From Spongilla lacustris (lineage: Eukaryota > Porifera > Demospongiae > Spongillida > Spongillidae): 64,000 nt of DNA. Position 1 is the stretch's first letter. Each line of letters starts with the position of its first letter. The stretch spans positions 5,469,473 to 5,533,472 of the forward strand of contig OX442424.1 in the NCBI GenBank assembly GCA_949361645.1. Reading direction: 5' to 3'. The notes under the pieces were generated by a model. The model had not been told where the DNA came from and searched no databases. It saw nothing but the letters and a program-made list of their open reading frames with translations. A program made the translations under genes and the position numbers. Of the stretch, positions 44,420 to 56,560 are shown piece after piece.

Positions 44420-46250
44420 GCCCATCATAAAGCACTTGATCAGTGCAAATATTAACACACAAACTGGACTCATGGGCGTACGCAGCCATTGGGAAAGGGG
44501 GGTAACAGATGACCTTTCATCACACAAAATTATGGATTATGTAATCTGTGCCTACATGTATACATGTACATCTACACTTTCATATGTATATGCACTCGTA
44601 TAGTAAATACATGTGGAGTAATCAACAAATAATAAAAACTTTAAATGTGATATCAATGGTGACCTCGTTTTGGGGAGTGGGGGAGTCATCGAACCGAACT
44701 AAAGAATCTTGACATGATGTATACTGAATCAGTGTCGGGTGCATACCAAAATAAACTCAACAGCCCTTTAATCCATTCTTGACCGAAGGTTCAAGGGCTG
44801 CTTTCAGCTAGGTCACATCGTACATACACGAACGATGTCTACCATGTTGGATCAGCACAGTGGTCATGTACTATGCATAATCTTGACCATTTCTTCTGTT
44901 AAAGACTGCACTCAAGCAATAAGCTTAATACTGTAGGCACTATGTGACTGGTAGAATTATGCTGATGCCAACTTACACAGATATTTGTGTGTACTAACTG
45001 GTTGTCCACTCAGGCCCATGCATATTGCATTTCTGCAGAAATCGTGAAGCTGAAAAAACTTTTCTATATTATGGCTCATGAAAACTGTGAAGTGCCAACT
45101 TCAAATGTTTCCCGTGTACAACGTATGATACTCAGTGGAGCACATCACAAAACCAACAGGAGCACAAGGAAGTGCCATACTTGTGAGCATTTATATAATA
45201 GAAAACTGCATAGTGTGACAAAATCCATGCATAAAGTAGGCCTATGGTCTAAACATAAAGTGAAATTGCCACAAATAGTACACGAGGTGTACGGATTGAC
45301 AAACATAATTAAAATGCGTAGCACTTCTGTACCGATGACACAAATGACCTTGGAAGTTTCAGTCTGGACATGTTACGTGTTGTTCAATGTTGTGATTCTC
45401 TGGGCAGAGATCTGATTGTGCCATAGGTCACCACACCCCCAATTATTGAACTGGAGATGGAACAATTTCAGTGAAATTCATTGCCACTACCACAAGGGTG
45501 ATATGTTTCCAAGGTGAGAGTCTGCACAATATCTTTGGCCACACCTCTTCCTTCCAGGAGCAATCACCGAGCCCATTGGATTGACCGTGCCGCAATCTTA
45601 TTTATTTCATGCGGGCCTGCCATCATTAAGGGATAGATGTGACATCACAGACCGGATGGTGTGTGCAGATTTGTTTATTGGTTCTCACTTTTTATTTGTA
45701 ATCATCTCTGCCTAAGTAAATTGTCTGCTTGCATTGTACAGTCAACATGACTGACAGAACATTACTTCCTTAGTACAAGGTGAGTGTTGCCCTTCTGATA
45801 CTGAAGTTAAGTTTGTATCATAGGTCTGTTCTGTGAGCAAGAACAACACTTTACTAACTTGAAGAGCTCTGTCATGTTTTTATACAGCTGTGAAAGGTTT
45901 TGGACTAAACTGATCATCTATCTGGCCTTGGCTGAAGTTGATTTCTCTGGTAACTATACTGTTACACAGTTGTCACACGTTCTGAATGTTTCAGTGGAGC
46001 TCATACAAATCCAGCATTTGGGCCAAACAAATCAGTGTGTGATTCTATGTATTTGTAGTGCTGGATCTTTATACTAATCATTTTATTTAACTCAATACTG
46101 AGACTGTCATTATGCTACTTGCATGTGATTAAATTTAATAGCAACAATTCCGCCTAAGGAATGCTATTGACATTAAAAACGCTTAAGTAATGTCACCAAA
46201 AACATATCCTTATGTGGGGATGTGAATGAGGTTGATTATGAGAGGTTATA
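44420..46250. other. No gene firmly seen; one unrecognised ORF
   Basis: The plus-strand frame at 44987-45415 (142 codons, no ATG at its start; first Met in MAHENCEVPTSNVSRVQ) has ordinary composition and a CHTCEHLYNR stretch but matches nothing I know. A plus-strand ORF at 45859-46077 is likewise unrecognised. Nothing supports a gene here. Confidence 0.3.
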
Positions 46251-46256
46251 AAAATA

Positions 46257-46377
46257 TGACCTCAGCAAACCACTAGGCATGCCAGTGTGAATTGATCACC
46301 TGCTCCATGTGGCATCCTTGTCTAGTTATGGGAAGTACTCAGTATTTGTTAGTAGTGTGCCAATCTTAAGTGATAAT
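46257..46377 (+). pseudogene. Third copy of the SH3 gene 3' end
   Basis: CAGCAAACCACT, GGCATGCCAGTGTGAATTGA and TTAGTAGTGTGCCAAT match the stop region and 3' UTR of SH3 copy B (about 50055-50165) and copy A (about 3795-3905). The upstream exons are absent, so this is a fragment left by an older duplication. Confidence 0.8.
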
Positions 46378-46570
46378 AGCCAATAGTGTTCATGTAATAA
46401 AACTACAATCAGGCATGCAGGCCTTACAAAGTTCATACAGTATACAGGGTGATGATACTCATTTATACTAATATAGGTCAGCGCCATAGTGACCAAAAAC
46501 GTATGTGTCCATATTTGGAATCTTCTGCACATCATCATACTTGTGCAGTTCAGTTATTGATCCCTATGGG

Positions 46571-48225
46571 TTAAATCTCAAATATCTTTTCACATGCATA
46601 CTTCAAAGCTTCATACTTTTGAATTGAAGTCATCATTTTCTTCATAGACAGTAATTTGCTGTTGAGAATGTTTTCTGCAGTAGCAATAATCTAGCTTATT
46701 GTACGTTACAAGAGTTCACATACCTTATACTATCCAACATTGATGGAACATGTATGTCTCTTTCTGCCAATGTTTCTGTATCATCTATATTTATAATTTA
46801 CGATACTTGATAATCAACTAATTCTAAGCACTGGGCTTACCATGGGCTGCAACCAAACACTCATGATCAGACATTCTCCAATTATCCTTATTAAAAGGCT
46901 ATGTAATAGGGATTACATAAATCACAGTTGGAACAACCTGTACCACATACATAAGGCAGTATGCAGCTGCTGGACATTGAATCTGGCATAGGGCTGCATT
47001 GCTCTGCATCCTATAGGAACGATTGATATCAACAGACATCAAGTTAAAGAGATACGTGCATGAACAACCATATCGTCTTATTAAGGTGTATGCTGTTCTC
47101 AAAACAAATACCTTGGATTTAGTTGATGTTGCTTCCATTTCATTTGATGGGATCCTGTTACACATTGAAAATACTGAGTTAATTTTACACATAAATTAGA
47201 TCAATTTTCTATTTAGAAGTCACTTCTATTTAAAATCAGTGCATTGTAGAGTTACATGTACATGTAACTTTAGTTACTTGGAACGACAATAACAAACTAC
47301 CTGGCATGACTGCTTGTTACATTGGCGAGCTGCTCATCAAGTGCTTTTACACGTTCCGTTGAGGCAAGCAGTGCTTCGCTTGTCTGTGCCTGCTCTCTTA
47401 TCAGTGCCTCTCTGTTCTTCTCTGACTTGTACAATTCTACTTGAAGCTTGTAATTTTCCTTATGCACCGTGGATAAGGCAGAGGCTAAATGATGGCACGT
47501 TTCCTGCAAACGTGTAAATAGTATACATATTTTTACATAAATATAGCACAAACTTGTGATCATATAAAAAAAAAAATTAAACAAATAAATCCACATCCGA
47601 TGATTAGCTTAGCAATATTCGTATTTTCCAACAGCTAATCCCAGTGACATTAATTTGTAACGTTTCCCTGTCTTTAAAGATTTCTAACTAAGCGGAGTTT
47701 TTTTTTTTTTTAAGCGGTACACCATGCGTATACAGAGCTAGCGTTACAGATAATACGTTACCATGGTGACACTATAGAGTCGGATTGACTTTTGACTAGA
47801 CCCTTTTTATATCATACACAAAACCTTTCAGTAAAGCTGATCTTAATTACGCACACGATTTTATAGATGATTACTTGAGCAGAGCATCGTTGAAATCAAT
47901 TGCATGCACTGTATAACGGAATTCGAAATTTATTCACGCTTTGGATGCTATCTACACAATATAAAAAGGAACGCCAAAACTTGTAGTACATGTACGTGGC
48001 ATCCATCGTATAGCCTGCTGTTGGATATATATAGGACACTTAATACAAAAATTTGGGTCAATCGCAGACTTGCTGCATGTGTATATGTACATCTTACCAT
48101 TTGGCGGAGTGAACACTTCCGAAAATACAAGTACATCAATGTTCATATATACGTTACTACAACACTCATATGACACCAACCTTCTTTGATGCCTTTAGGC
48201 GAGACTTTTTAAAAGTGTTGCCCAT
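46571..48225 (-). CDS. Small coiled-coil protein gene, five exons, intact
   Basis: Exons 48181-48225, 47301-47503, 47112-47154, 46944-47010 and 46571-46674 join in phase, with consensus splice sites, into 153 codons plus TAA. The protein starts MGNTFKKSRLKASKK, continues with a helical heptad-like stretch (LASALSTVHKENYKLQVELY, KSEKNREALIREQAQTSEAL), a Ser/Cys-rich linker and a second helical end (SMKKMMTSIQKYEALKYACE). I do not recognise the family. A basic start followed by a KENYKLQ-type coiled coil is vaguely like shugoshin N-termini, but that is weak. All exons are free of stops, so it is likely a working gene. It starts about 500 bp from the SH3 gene on the other strand. Confidence 0.75.
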
Positions 48226-48740
48226 ATCAATTGTGAAGCAGATCTTCAAATCGTGACAACGACGCTATGCTAACTTCCACGCATGCGCGACATATCCGTA
48301 GCCTAACCTGCATGTCATTGTTCACCACATCAGACTTGCATCTATATGTAGCCCGCGACCATCGCAGATCAGGCTGTAGGTGGGAGCGTTCTAATATTTG
48401 CACGGTGAATAAGAGGCTAGCATGATATGGACGTCAGACTGCACATGATCATGATCAATGGGCGTAGGGTACCTCTCCCATCGCGGTCTTATCTAACGAT
48501 TGTTTCCTTTGGAGTAGCTACATACATGTATATGTACCTACATCTAAGTACTTGTATACCAGACACGTCATGTGTGCGTAATGCATGTATAATAGAACGA
48601 ATGTACGCGGCTCGATCTATATTAATTGGTTGATTTACGGACAATTACAAATGTGTACCATGACAACCTGCATGCCGTTGCCCTGACGATATGGCGAGGC
48701 GTCCTTTTCATGCGTATCGTTCCTTCTGGCTGCCGGCATT
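48226..48740. promoter_or_regulatory. Candidate divergent promoter region
   Basis: About 500 bp separate the ATG of the coiled-coil gene (-) from the presumed first ATG of the SH3 gene (+). No TATA box or initiator could be fixed. Copy A shares only the right half (from about 455), so the duplication broke inside this region. The call rests on position alone. Confidence 0.35.
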
Positions 48741-50068
48741 ATGCATCGTATTAAAAGAGCGCTCATTGCCCTGTGTAGAAGTGTGGCATCGTGTGTACTT
48801 GGAACAAAGCGGCAACCTTCGGCGGCTTCGCATTCCAAGCGTCATGGTGGCACAGCTGATCGCATCCCGAAGCTTGCAACTGCGAAGCAGAATCTGAGCT
48901 AGTACTTCAAGCGTAAGATCCCCGCATGGAAGTTATGTATTCAGTAGCTTGAACACACGTAAATGTTTGCCATCAGATTTGCAGTGGCGATAGTATCGAG
49001 CCAGCGAAGAGGTCCCAAAAAAAACATTCCCCATCAAGGCTTTCAAAGCATGAATTGTTTCTCGTGTTCCAAGAAAGGCTTCCGCCTATAGGAGAATCGA
49101 AATACAGTTCGCTTCTTTTGCTACATGTAAGGGAATTACGGGCAGTAAGCTAAGATGTACAATTTGATCAGAGATAATATATATGTATTATATTATCTGA
49201 TTTGATAATGTATGTTTAATATCCTTTCTATATACGTAGGATCTACACGTATCTTCTTCAAGGTCCACCTCTCTACCATCCGGCTTAAGTGATCGGCCTG
49301 TGCAACAGTATAGCAAAAAGCGTTACTTCACTCACAGAAGCCTGACCCCCACCACTATTGCAAGTCTTGATACACCACATGTGTCTTCAGTGATGTCTGA
49401 TGTCCAGACCAGCAGCTCTAGGTACCAACAAGAGATGGGGTGCAAGGGATGTGATAATAGTGTTACCTCCATCTCCAGTAGTGATGCCTTCTCCTACCAA
49501 AAGACACCAGAGCTAAAGAAGAGCCTATGTGGATTGTACTTGGTGATGGCAGACTTTGCTGCCACTAAGGAGTGCAACATCTCAGTGCATGTGGGTGAGC
49601 AAGTGACGGTATGGAATCAAGACAATCGGCACTGGTTTTGGATCATGAGGCAAACAGCAGAGAATGAGGAAGGATTTGTTCCAAGCTGTTGTCTACATGA
49701 GATAGCCACCATAGGCACCAGTAAGTGGACAACAATCACAGATACACACATGTACATGTAAGCTTGTGTGGAACTGACCTTGGATGAAATATGTAGTAAT
49801 GATGTAAGGTTGCACTTATGTGAGGAGGTGGGGTGAGGTGATCTTTAGACTTAAGGAAGTGGATTGAGGTACAATATAATTCTTAAGTTGAAAGGTGAGA
49901 TGAGATTATCCTTACATCTATAAATTCCATGCTTACTATACTCTTTTCCTCTCATCTTATTCAGAAACTGCTCCTAGTCCCCACCTCCTGCTCAAAGAGT
50001 TTGACGGCTCAAGTACTCATAAATCCAGCCCACTTTCCAGTCCAACTACCATTTCAGCAAACCACTGA
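48741..50068 (+). CDS. SH3-domain protein gene, copy B
   Basis: Exon 2 is 49240-49720 (acceptor ACGTAG, donor GTAAGT) and exon 3 is 49965-50068. They join in phase and end at TGA. Exon 2 encodes a Ser/Thr-rich linker and an intact SH3 domain (LCGLYLVMADFAATKECNIS, VHVGEQVTVW, HWFWIM, GFVPSCCL). Exon 3 adds a Ser/Pro-rich tail (TAPSPHLLLKEFDGSSTHKS). The presumed first exon (48741-48912) carries four extra bases relative to copy A, giving an in-frame TAG at 48900-48902, so translation would need another start (for example the Met of VMSDVQ in exon 2) or a different first exon. An adaptor role is likely from the SH3 domain; partners are unknown. Confidence 0.7.
49158..49203. repeat. Small AT-rich hairpin in SH3 intron 1, copy B only
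   Basis: GATCAGAGATAATATATATG is followed by an inverted partner (TATATTATCTGATTTGAT). Copy A has no such sequence at about 1070-1080. Probably a tiny insertion or local inverted duplication. Confidence 0.6.
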
Positions 50069-50869
50069 CTGGGATAGGCATGCCAGTGTGAATTGATCAC
50101 CTGCTCCATGTCCTTGTCTAGTTATGAGAAGTACTTCAGTATATGTTAGTAGTGTGCCAATCTTTGTATGAACTATAATACATAAAGTGAATGCAAAAGT
50201 GTATTAAATGTTTAATTAGCTGTACATTTCATTGCAAGTGGTACTGTCCTCTGCTTCTCCTGCAAAGACAATTGCAAACAAATAGGTGCATGATGTTACA
50301 AAAACTGCTCCACTGTGATGTATAGCCCTTCAGTACTACATGTAGTGCAGTGCTACACAACCTGAATTGTAGTAAGGTATCATGCGGCATGTGGCTCATA
50401 CAAAGATTCATGCTGATTGGGAGCAAGATGGATGATGGAAACAGGTGTGAGAAAATACATGCATGAGGTATGGTCTAAGCATCATGCATTGTCCTTGCAT
50501 GCTGATAAAGTGAAAGCGTAAAAAAATTACACCAACTACTCTCAGTGATGTAAGGATTGCAGAATATCAATAATAGCTATGAGAAGAAAGCATTTTAAAA
50601 AGAAAACAATAAAGCTACCCACACAACACATGAGACATTAATGAAAATAACACAGTTTCATTCTGCAATATGAACTTGTATTGTGCAATATAAACGTGCA
50701 TTGACAGACATGCCCAAACGCACAAACAAACCAAACATAAAAGAAACACAAGAAACAAGAAAAATGTTTCATTACTGTATGCAGAAGGACATCATAAACC
50801 TTTCATCCTCTGGATATTTTAATGATCACTGCTACAAGTAGAGAGAGAAAAGACTAAGTGATATGTGTG

Positions 50870-51170
50870 TCCAGGCGAGTATGCCCATGTGTGTGTGCCC
50901 ATGTGAGTATGCCCATGTGAGTGTGCCCATGTGAGTGTACCCATGTGAGTGTGCCCATGTGAGTGTGCCCATGTGAGTGTGCCCATGTGAGTATGCCCAT
51001 GTGAGTGTGCCCATGTGAGTGTACCCATGTGAGTGTGCCCATGTGAGTGTGCCCATGTGAGTGTGCCCATGTGAGTGTGCCCATGTGAGTGTGCCCATGT
51101 GAGTATGCCCATGTGAGTGTGCCCATGTGAGTGTGCCCATGTGAGTGTGCCCATGTGTGTGCAATAAATA
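50870..51170. repeat. Minisatellite in last VAMP intron, copy B, 14-bp unit
   Basis: About 20 units of GTGCCCATGTGAGT, with occasional GTA or TAT variants. The partner array in A is longer and built of 26-bp dimers. Overlapping ORFs on the minus strand are repeat artefacts. Confidence 0.9.
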
Positions 51171-51706
51171 GAGGTACACTTGTAGCAATGTACAGGAGAA
51201 ATATTTTGTACATGTACATATATGTAAACATTATACAGCAATCTATGTATATGTGTACACTGAATATTTACACTACAACATAGTTACTAGAACATACCAA
51301 TGATGATGATGAGTATGATGACTACAATGACAGCGATAACCAACTTCCACTACAGAGCAATGAGCGTGTGAGGTGAGAAGCAAGTGTGCACATGTTGTAT
51401 GAAGAAATAAATTTTAAAAACATTGATTCACAAGACACAGGTCGGCCCAATGTGACTTGCCTTGCACTGCTGCCACCACAGCTTGTGCTGAAGTCGTCTT
51501 GAACTGTGTCTGAACCTAGTGGCACTGTCAGCCAGCTACCCTGTATGTAGGAGGTACAGGCATACATAAATAGACAAGTCCCCTCACTGGACCATCCTGC
51601 CAATCAGGCCACTGACAGGTGAAATGTAGTACATGTCCAGTGTAAAAATTAAATTAACATTGATTTGATATAAGCAATCAATAATAATGGCTTAGCTAAA
51701 ACACCC

Positions 51707-51735
51707 AGCTCCCCCCCCCCCCCCCCCCCCCCCCC
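51707..51735. repeat. Poly-C run
   Basis: About 25 C bases. Copy A has a shorter C run at about 5949-5964. A similar G run of about 30 lies at 56845-56875. Confidence 0.9.
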
Positions 51736-52359
51736 TCCTCCCTCCTAACACTGAGACCAACTGGTTACCATTGGGTTAGCCAGTTAGCCACATCTAGGTC
51801 AAGGATAGGTGGTTAGGTCAGGAAGGGTAGATGCCCAAAGGGTGGCATCGGCCACTGATGTACACATATGACCAAGAACACAGCAAATATGTGCACACAA
51901 TGCAACTGGTCAGGCAATGCATGCAAATTATATTGATTGCAATTGATTGCAGCCCACCTACATGTATGTGTGGACCGCACCATATATTTTAGGAGACAGC
52001 TGAATGTAAATGAAGGTGTGGTTTTTCCCAGACCTTAGGCTCAATTATGTGCTCTCATTCACCATACATTAAACCAAATTTAGCACTTACATTGTAAACC
52101 ACATTGCACCATACCAAATCAAATTCATTGCATGAAAAAACTGATTCAATATCAAGCAAAGCAAATATCAAAATTTCTTCCGGCCTGGACTCATATGTAT
52201 AAGTATTTGAAACCTCTGGTAGCCTATCACCATCTAGGCCACTGACTTAAGCATGCAAGTATCCAGAGATATCAGTTCTATTGCCTCCTTGCTTCAAACA
52301 CTCTCTGTCGCTGCGCAACAGGGAATTGAAGCACCAACTAAATTATTTTTTTTCATACC

Positions 52360-52360
<1 letters not shown>

Positions 52361-52397
<37 letters not shown>
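52361..52397. repeat. (GT)n microsatellite
   Basis: About 18 GT units, the partner of the run at 6556-6590. Confidence 0.95.
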
Positions 52398-52401
<4 letters not shown>

Positions 52402-53380
52402 TGTGCACACAAATGGATCCTGTTTTTCTATGCAATTACATGTACATGTAATAAAACCATTATACATGTACATTTTATGGTTGTGGTGTTTGGTTTCTGA
52501 AGTTATTGTAAAATGAATCGTAAGATGTTGTCATCACTCATAAGTCTGGGGACCTGATGACTGGCATTCAGCGGTCAGCCTGGCCAAGTATACTTGTACA
52601 CATGGCCAGTGCATACGCCAAACTTCTGCTGGTTATTGATTTGGATTGTTTATAGGAAATTAATCTTGCTATGAATACTATTAAAGTTCAGAGTAGTCTG
52701 GGGACCAGATGAATGGCATTGCTAGAGTGCAAAAAAGTCATACATTGCCCTAACCATGTCATGAAGCAATGCAAGTACTGAATGCCCTCATTTATTTGAA
52801 GCCTACATGTATTTTACACTACTATGGAGTATACTAGAACATGTAATAATCTAATTTACATCGTGTATGAATGCAATGCATTATTCAAATCCCTGAAAAT
52901 CAATTGAAAAATTGAACCTAATCAGTACAATTAGCAAAAAAATACCGGTAATTTTATTATATACATTGTATTTAGAGAATCAGACTAAACAATATTACAG
53001 AGAATTTTATTTTCTATACTTCTCACAGATTTTATAACCACATTTTTTTTTTTAACCATATCATACATAGAAAAATGGTTAAAATTTTAAAGTGGGGAGT
53101 TTTGTACTAGGCGACAATAGTTTTGAAGCATTTTAATTCGGTATTTACATTTTTGATTTATAATATACCGGAACAGACGTTACATTTATCTTTTTACATA
53201 TTCACTGTAATTTTGCATGTACACATGTAGTTCTCTCCAAGTCTGGACCTACTATGTGGCCCTCTACACACCCAAACATATATTCTCCAACCTTTCTGCA
53301 TATATTCTAAATTCTAAATTGCTAGTGTTATTGGAGATACTAGAGCTTTATGTCTCATTAATCGACATGAACATTAAGTA

Positions 53381-53983
53381 TACTGGGTGTCCACAAATGA
53401 ACGTAATTAACCATTTGAACTTTTTGAACATATGTTACAGTAGTTAGGGATTTAAATCATTCTAAGAACTATATCAAAACCCTCATAAATCAAACTATTC
53501 AAAAACCTCGATTATCAAAATTATTCTAGATTAAGGTTAGAGATAAAATAACCATTAATAAGTAATGCAAGATCTGAATGTGCAGTGGAACAGCATTGAG
53601 TTCAAGTTACTGAGTTCAATAGTAAATTATCATGTAAGACCATAATTTGCTTATAAGTTATTTAGGTTGAAGCTGCTATCACTACCACTAATTAGAAAAT
53701 TATTAAATGAAATAGGAAACACCATTCCATTTGGTATTGAATTGTGTAGTGGTGAGTTATTAAAACTCAAAGTTCATTAAAATTGTAGTGTCACATTAAG
53801 TAATTGCAACTTATTTGCTTTTATCTTTTGACCAATTCAAGATAATTGAATTTTAATAATGTGGTTCGTATTTGCCTCCCTTAGTCACTGAATATGTATA
53901 TTCATACATTCATTTAGAGTAATAATTCCATTAAGGAATTATATTCATTTAGAAGCGTTGCGTTCATTTGTGGACACCCGGTA
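53381..53983. mobile_element. Mariner-like MITE, both ends present
   Basis: Inverted ends TACTGGGTGTCCACAAATGA (left) and, inward, TACCGGGTGTCCACAAATGA (right), about 24 bp, are flanked by TA on both sides (53379-53380, 53984-53985). 603 bp, no ORF. TA duplication and end length fit Tc1/mariner-derived MITEs. In copy A only the left part remains. Confidence 0.75.
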
Positions 53984-54654
53984 TACTCTTAGCCAGTATG
54001 ACTGATTGTGACCCATATTCAAGTGTGCTGCTTGCATAACGTGGACTAAGGAGGTGATCTTTATATTAGAAACTTTCTGTTGTTAGATCAAAAAACCCGC
54101 ACATTGTCACAACTAATGACAAGACCAAATAATTTACAATAACAACTCATACATACATGTATGTACATGTATGTACATGTGTAGCTGGATTGTATGACTA
54201 TGAACAGTGTAGCTTGGAACGGAACTAAATGCAAAAGTACATGTACAAAAGAATAGCATCTAAAGCTGTAAACATACAGGCATACTAAGAACTACATGCA
54301 GTATTGTTGTCATCTAAATTTGCCTATACACCACTGTACTTATGCCTGCAGTTTCTAATAAGGCAGGACTGTGGAAAAAATAGTGTGTTGATATGTACAT
54401 GTACATGTGGCTCACGCCAAATGATAACACATGTTCCAAGAAACATTCTGTGCTATTATGGAACATGTAAAAAAAATCTCTACATGTATATGTACATATT
54501 AAAGTTATTAGCCTTTAATAAAACTATTTGTATTTATACATATACATTGTACATGTACATGTACACATGTAGGTGTGTAACCACACACACACACTAGGAA
54601 ATTTCAGTATCATGTGATAGCTACATGTACATGTAGCTGTGTGTGCAAGTTTAA

Positions 54655-54725
54655 TATTAAAAACTTTCCATACCCAAGGCTCCATATGACTCAACAACTG
54701 ATGGAACACATACCAATCCTACCTC
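54655..54725 (-). pseudogene. Small RT-like relic, copy B
   Basis: The sequence matches the relic at 10425-10490 (CATACCCAAGGCTCCATATG). Shared by both copies, hence older than the duplication. Confidence 0.55.
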
Positions 54726-55119
54726 TGAACACTTCTCATCAACACTCTCAAGGTTAAAAAGGAAATTTCAATGACTAGTTTCTCATCATTGCCCACATGT
54801 CTTTTGGAAGCCTGCACTAAACCTTCAATTATTCATGTGATGATGCTTTATTACATAACGGGCCTACATGTACTACCACATTGTGTTTGACTGGAGGACT
54901 TCCTACATGCAGGTGGCTCCAGCTCTGAGGGGACGTATATAGCTACATGTACTTATTGAATACATGTATGTCAACATTATTAATAATTAATAGTGAATAG
55001 TTACTGCTTGCCTACATCCTTTTTGAATAACAAGGCAAATGAGTAACTAATAATCCATTTTGCATGGCCTTGAATATATTGTAGGCCACATGTGTTAAGG
55101 GTCAATCATTCGATGTAAA

Positions 55120-56560
55120 TTTTAAACAATGTCTCAGCATGGTATCTAATTTTACCACAGGTGTGCATGATCCATGCATGCCACACCATCATATGACAGT
55201 GCAAGATACACATGACTTACATTTATATATACAACAAGATATAAAAACATTCTCTCTGAGAAAGTTAGTGGTATATAGGATTTGAAGGCAATGGTGGTGT
55301 ATAAAGGAAGGGAACAAGGGATTCAGTGGAGATATACAATAATTATTCCTATATTTAGCAACATGATTGTAATGACGTTCTATATACAGTGCTAAATATA
55401 GGAATAATTATTGTATATCTCCACTGAATCCCTTGTTCCCTTCCTTTTTACACCACCATTGCCTTCAAATCCTATATACCACTAACTTTCTCAGAGAGAA
55501 TGTTTTTATATCTTGTTTCATTCTTTTTTTTTTTAATACTAGTATATAGGTGTACATGTAGTACAATGTAGACAGACGATCGTACGATAAAATCCAGCCT
55601 TTATTGTAATTCCCATTTTAATTTATTGCCTAGCAACACAATGTTTACAGTTATGATACATTTGCAGCTGTTCCATTAGTTAGAAACTCGCGCGCCAAGC
55701 TTTCCCTCTTAGAAGCTCGTTTCTCGTCTGAGTTCAGTTCATAATGTCGCATCTTAGAAGCTCGCACCGCAACAGAATTCTTTTCCTGTTGCCACCTCTT
55801 AGAAGCTCGGTTCGACTCAGATTTGCTCTGTACATGTTACGAGCAGACGCCCGCCTTTGTTCAGCATCACTCTAACTCATAGCCTCGATTTAGGAGGTAT
55901 TCCTCTCTTCGCTTAGTTTTCCTCTTTCGTAGCCGTAAAGCAATTTGACAAAAACAACTTCGCTAGCTTAAAATGGTGAGCAAAACTAAAAATACAAATG
56001 AAACTCCCACCTGTTCCAATCATACCGCGATACATTTTGTGAAACATTGTCATGGAAACGGTCTTAATATAGGTAATTAACTCTAGCTCTACTTATATCT
56101 TGGCGCGCGAGACTAAAACAGCTGCAAATTTCGTATATCGGTTACATGCTTTATTTATATATATCTGATACCTGAAGATGTATTGTCAGGAAATTCTACG
56201 ATTTTTGGTGTAACTGGCGCTATTTAAAACCTTTCCTATCTCGAGTTATACTCACCCATAAAGACGACGACGACGACGACGACGAAGACGACGACTATGG
56301 ACAAATTACGGTCTGGGAACGAGAACTACGAGCTTTTTTTGTTCTCTTAAAGTAAACGGTCTGTCGACTTGAACAAAATATGAAAATGACCGTCTTTCCA
56401 TTGTGGATCGATAGCAATAAAGAGCTACGCTATCCGTTTCTCGGTTCGTCAGTTATACGCGGGACGCGGTTTTTTAATGATATTCATGATACGGCACAAA
56501 TCCTATATGAGAGTTACTGCCGTAACTCTCGATACCATTGTTTATTGCTATCGCGCATAC
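55120..56560. other. Sequence present only in copy B
   Basis: Copy A goes from GATGTAAATT (about 10880) to ACCATTGTTTTTTGC (about 10917) in about 50 bp, where B has about 1.4 kb. It contains the foldback at 55232-55518. It also contains four copies of TTAGAAGCTCG or TTAGAAACTCG at about 55678-55812, a GAC trinucleotide run at about 56260-56292, and at 56303-56325 a solo end (GGTCTGGGAACGAGAAC) resembling the GTCTCGTACCCAGACC foldbacks. No gene is seen. It could be a composite insertion or a region deleted from A. Confidence 0.6.
55232..55518. mobile_element. Long-armed foldback element, member 2
   Basis: Arms of about 115-125 bp (left from AACAAGATATAAAAACATTC, right ending GAATGTTTTTATATCTTGTT) around a short loop near 55365-55385. 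Same family as 30819-31093. Confidence 0.88.
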
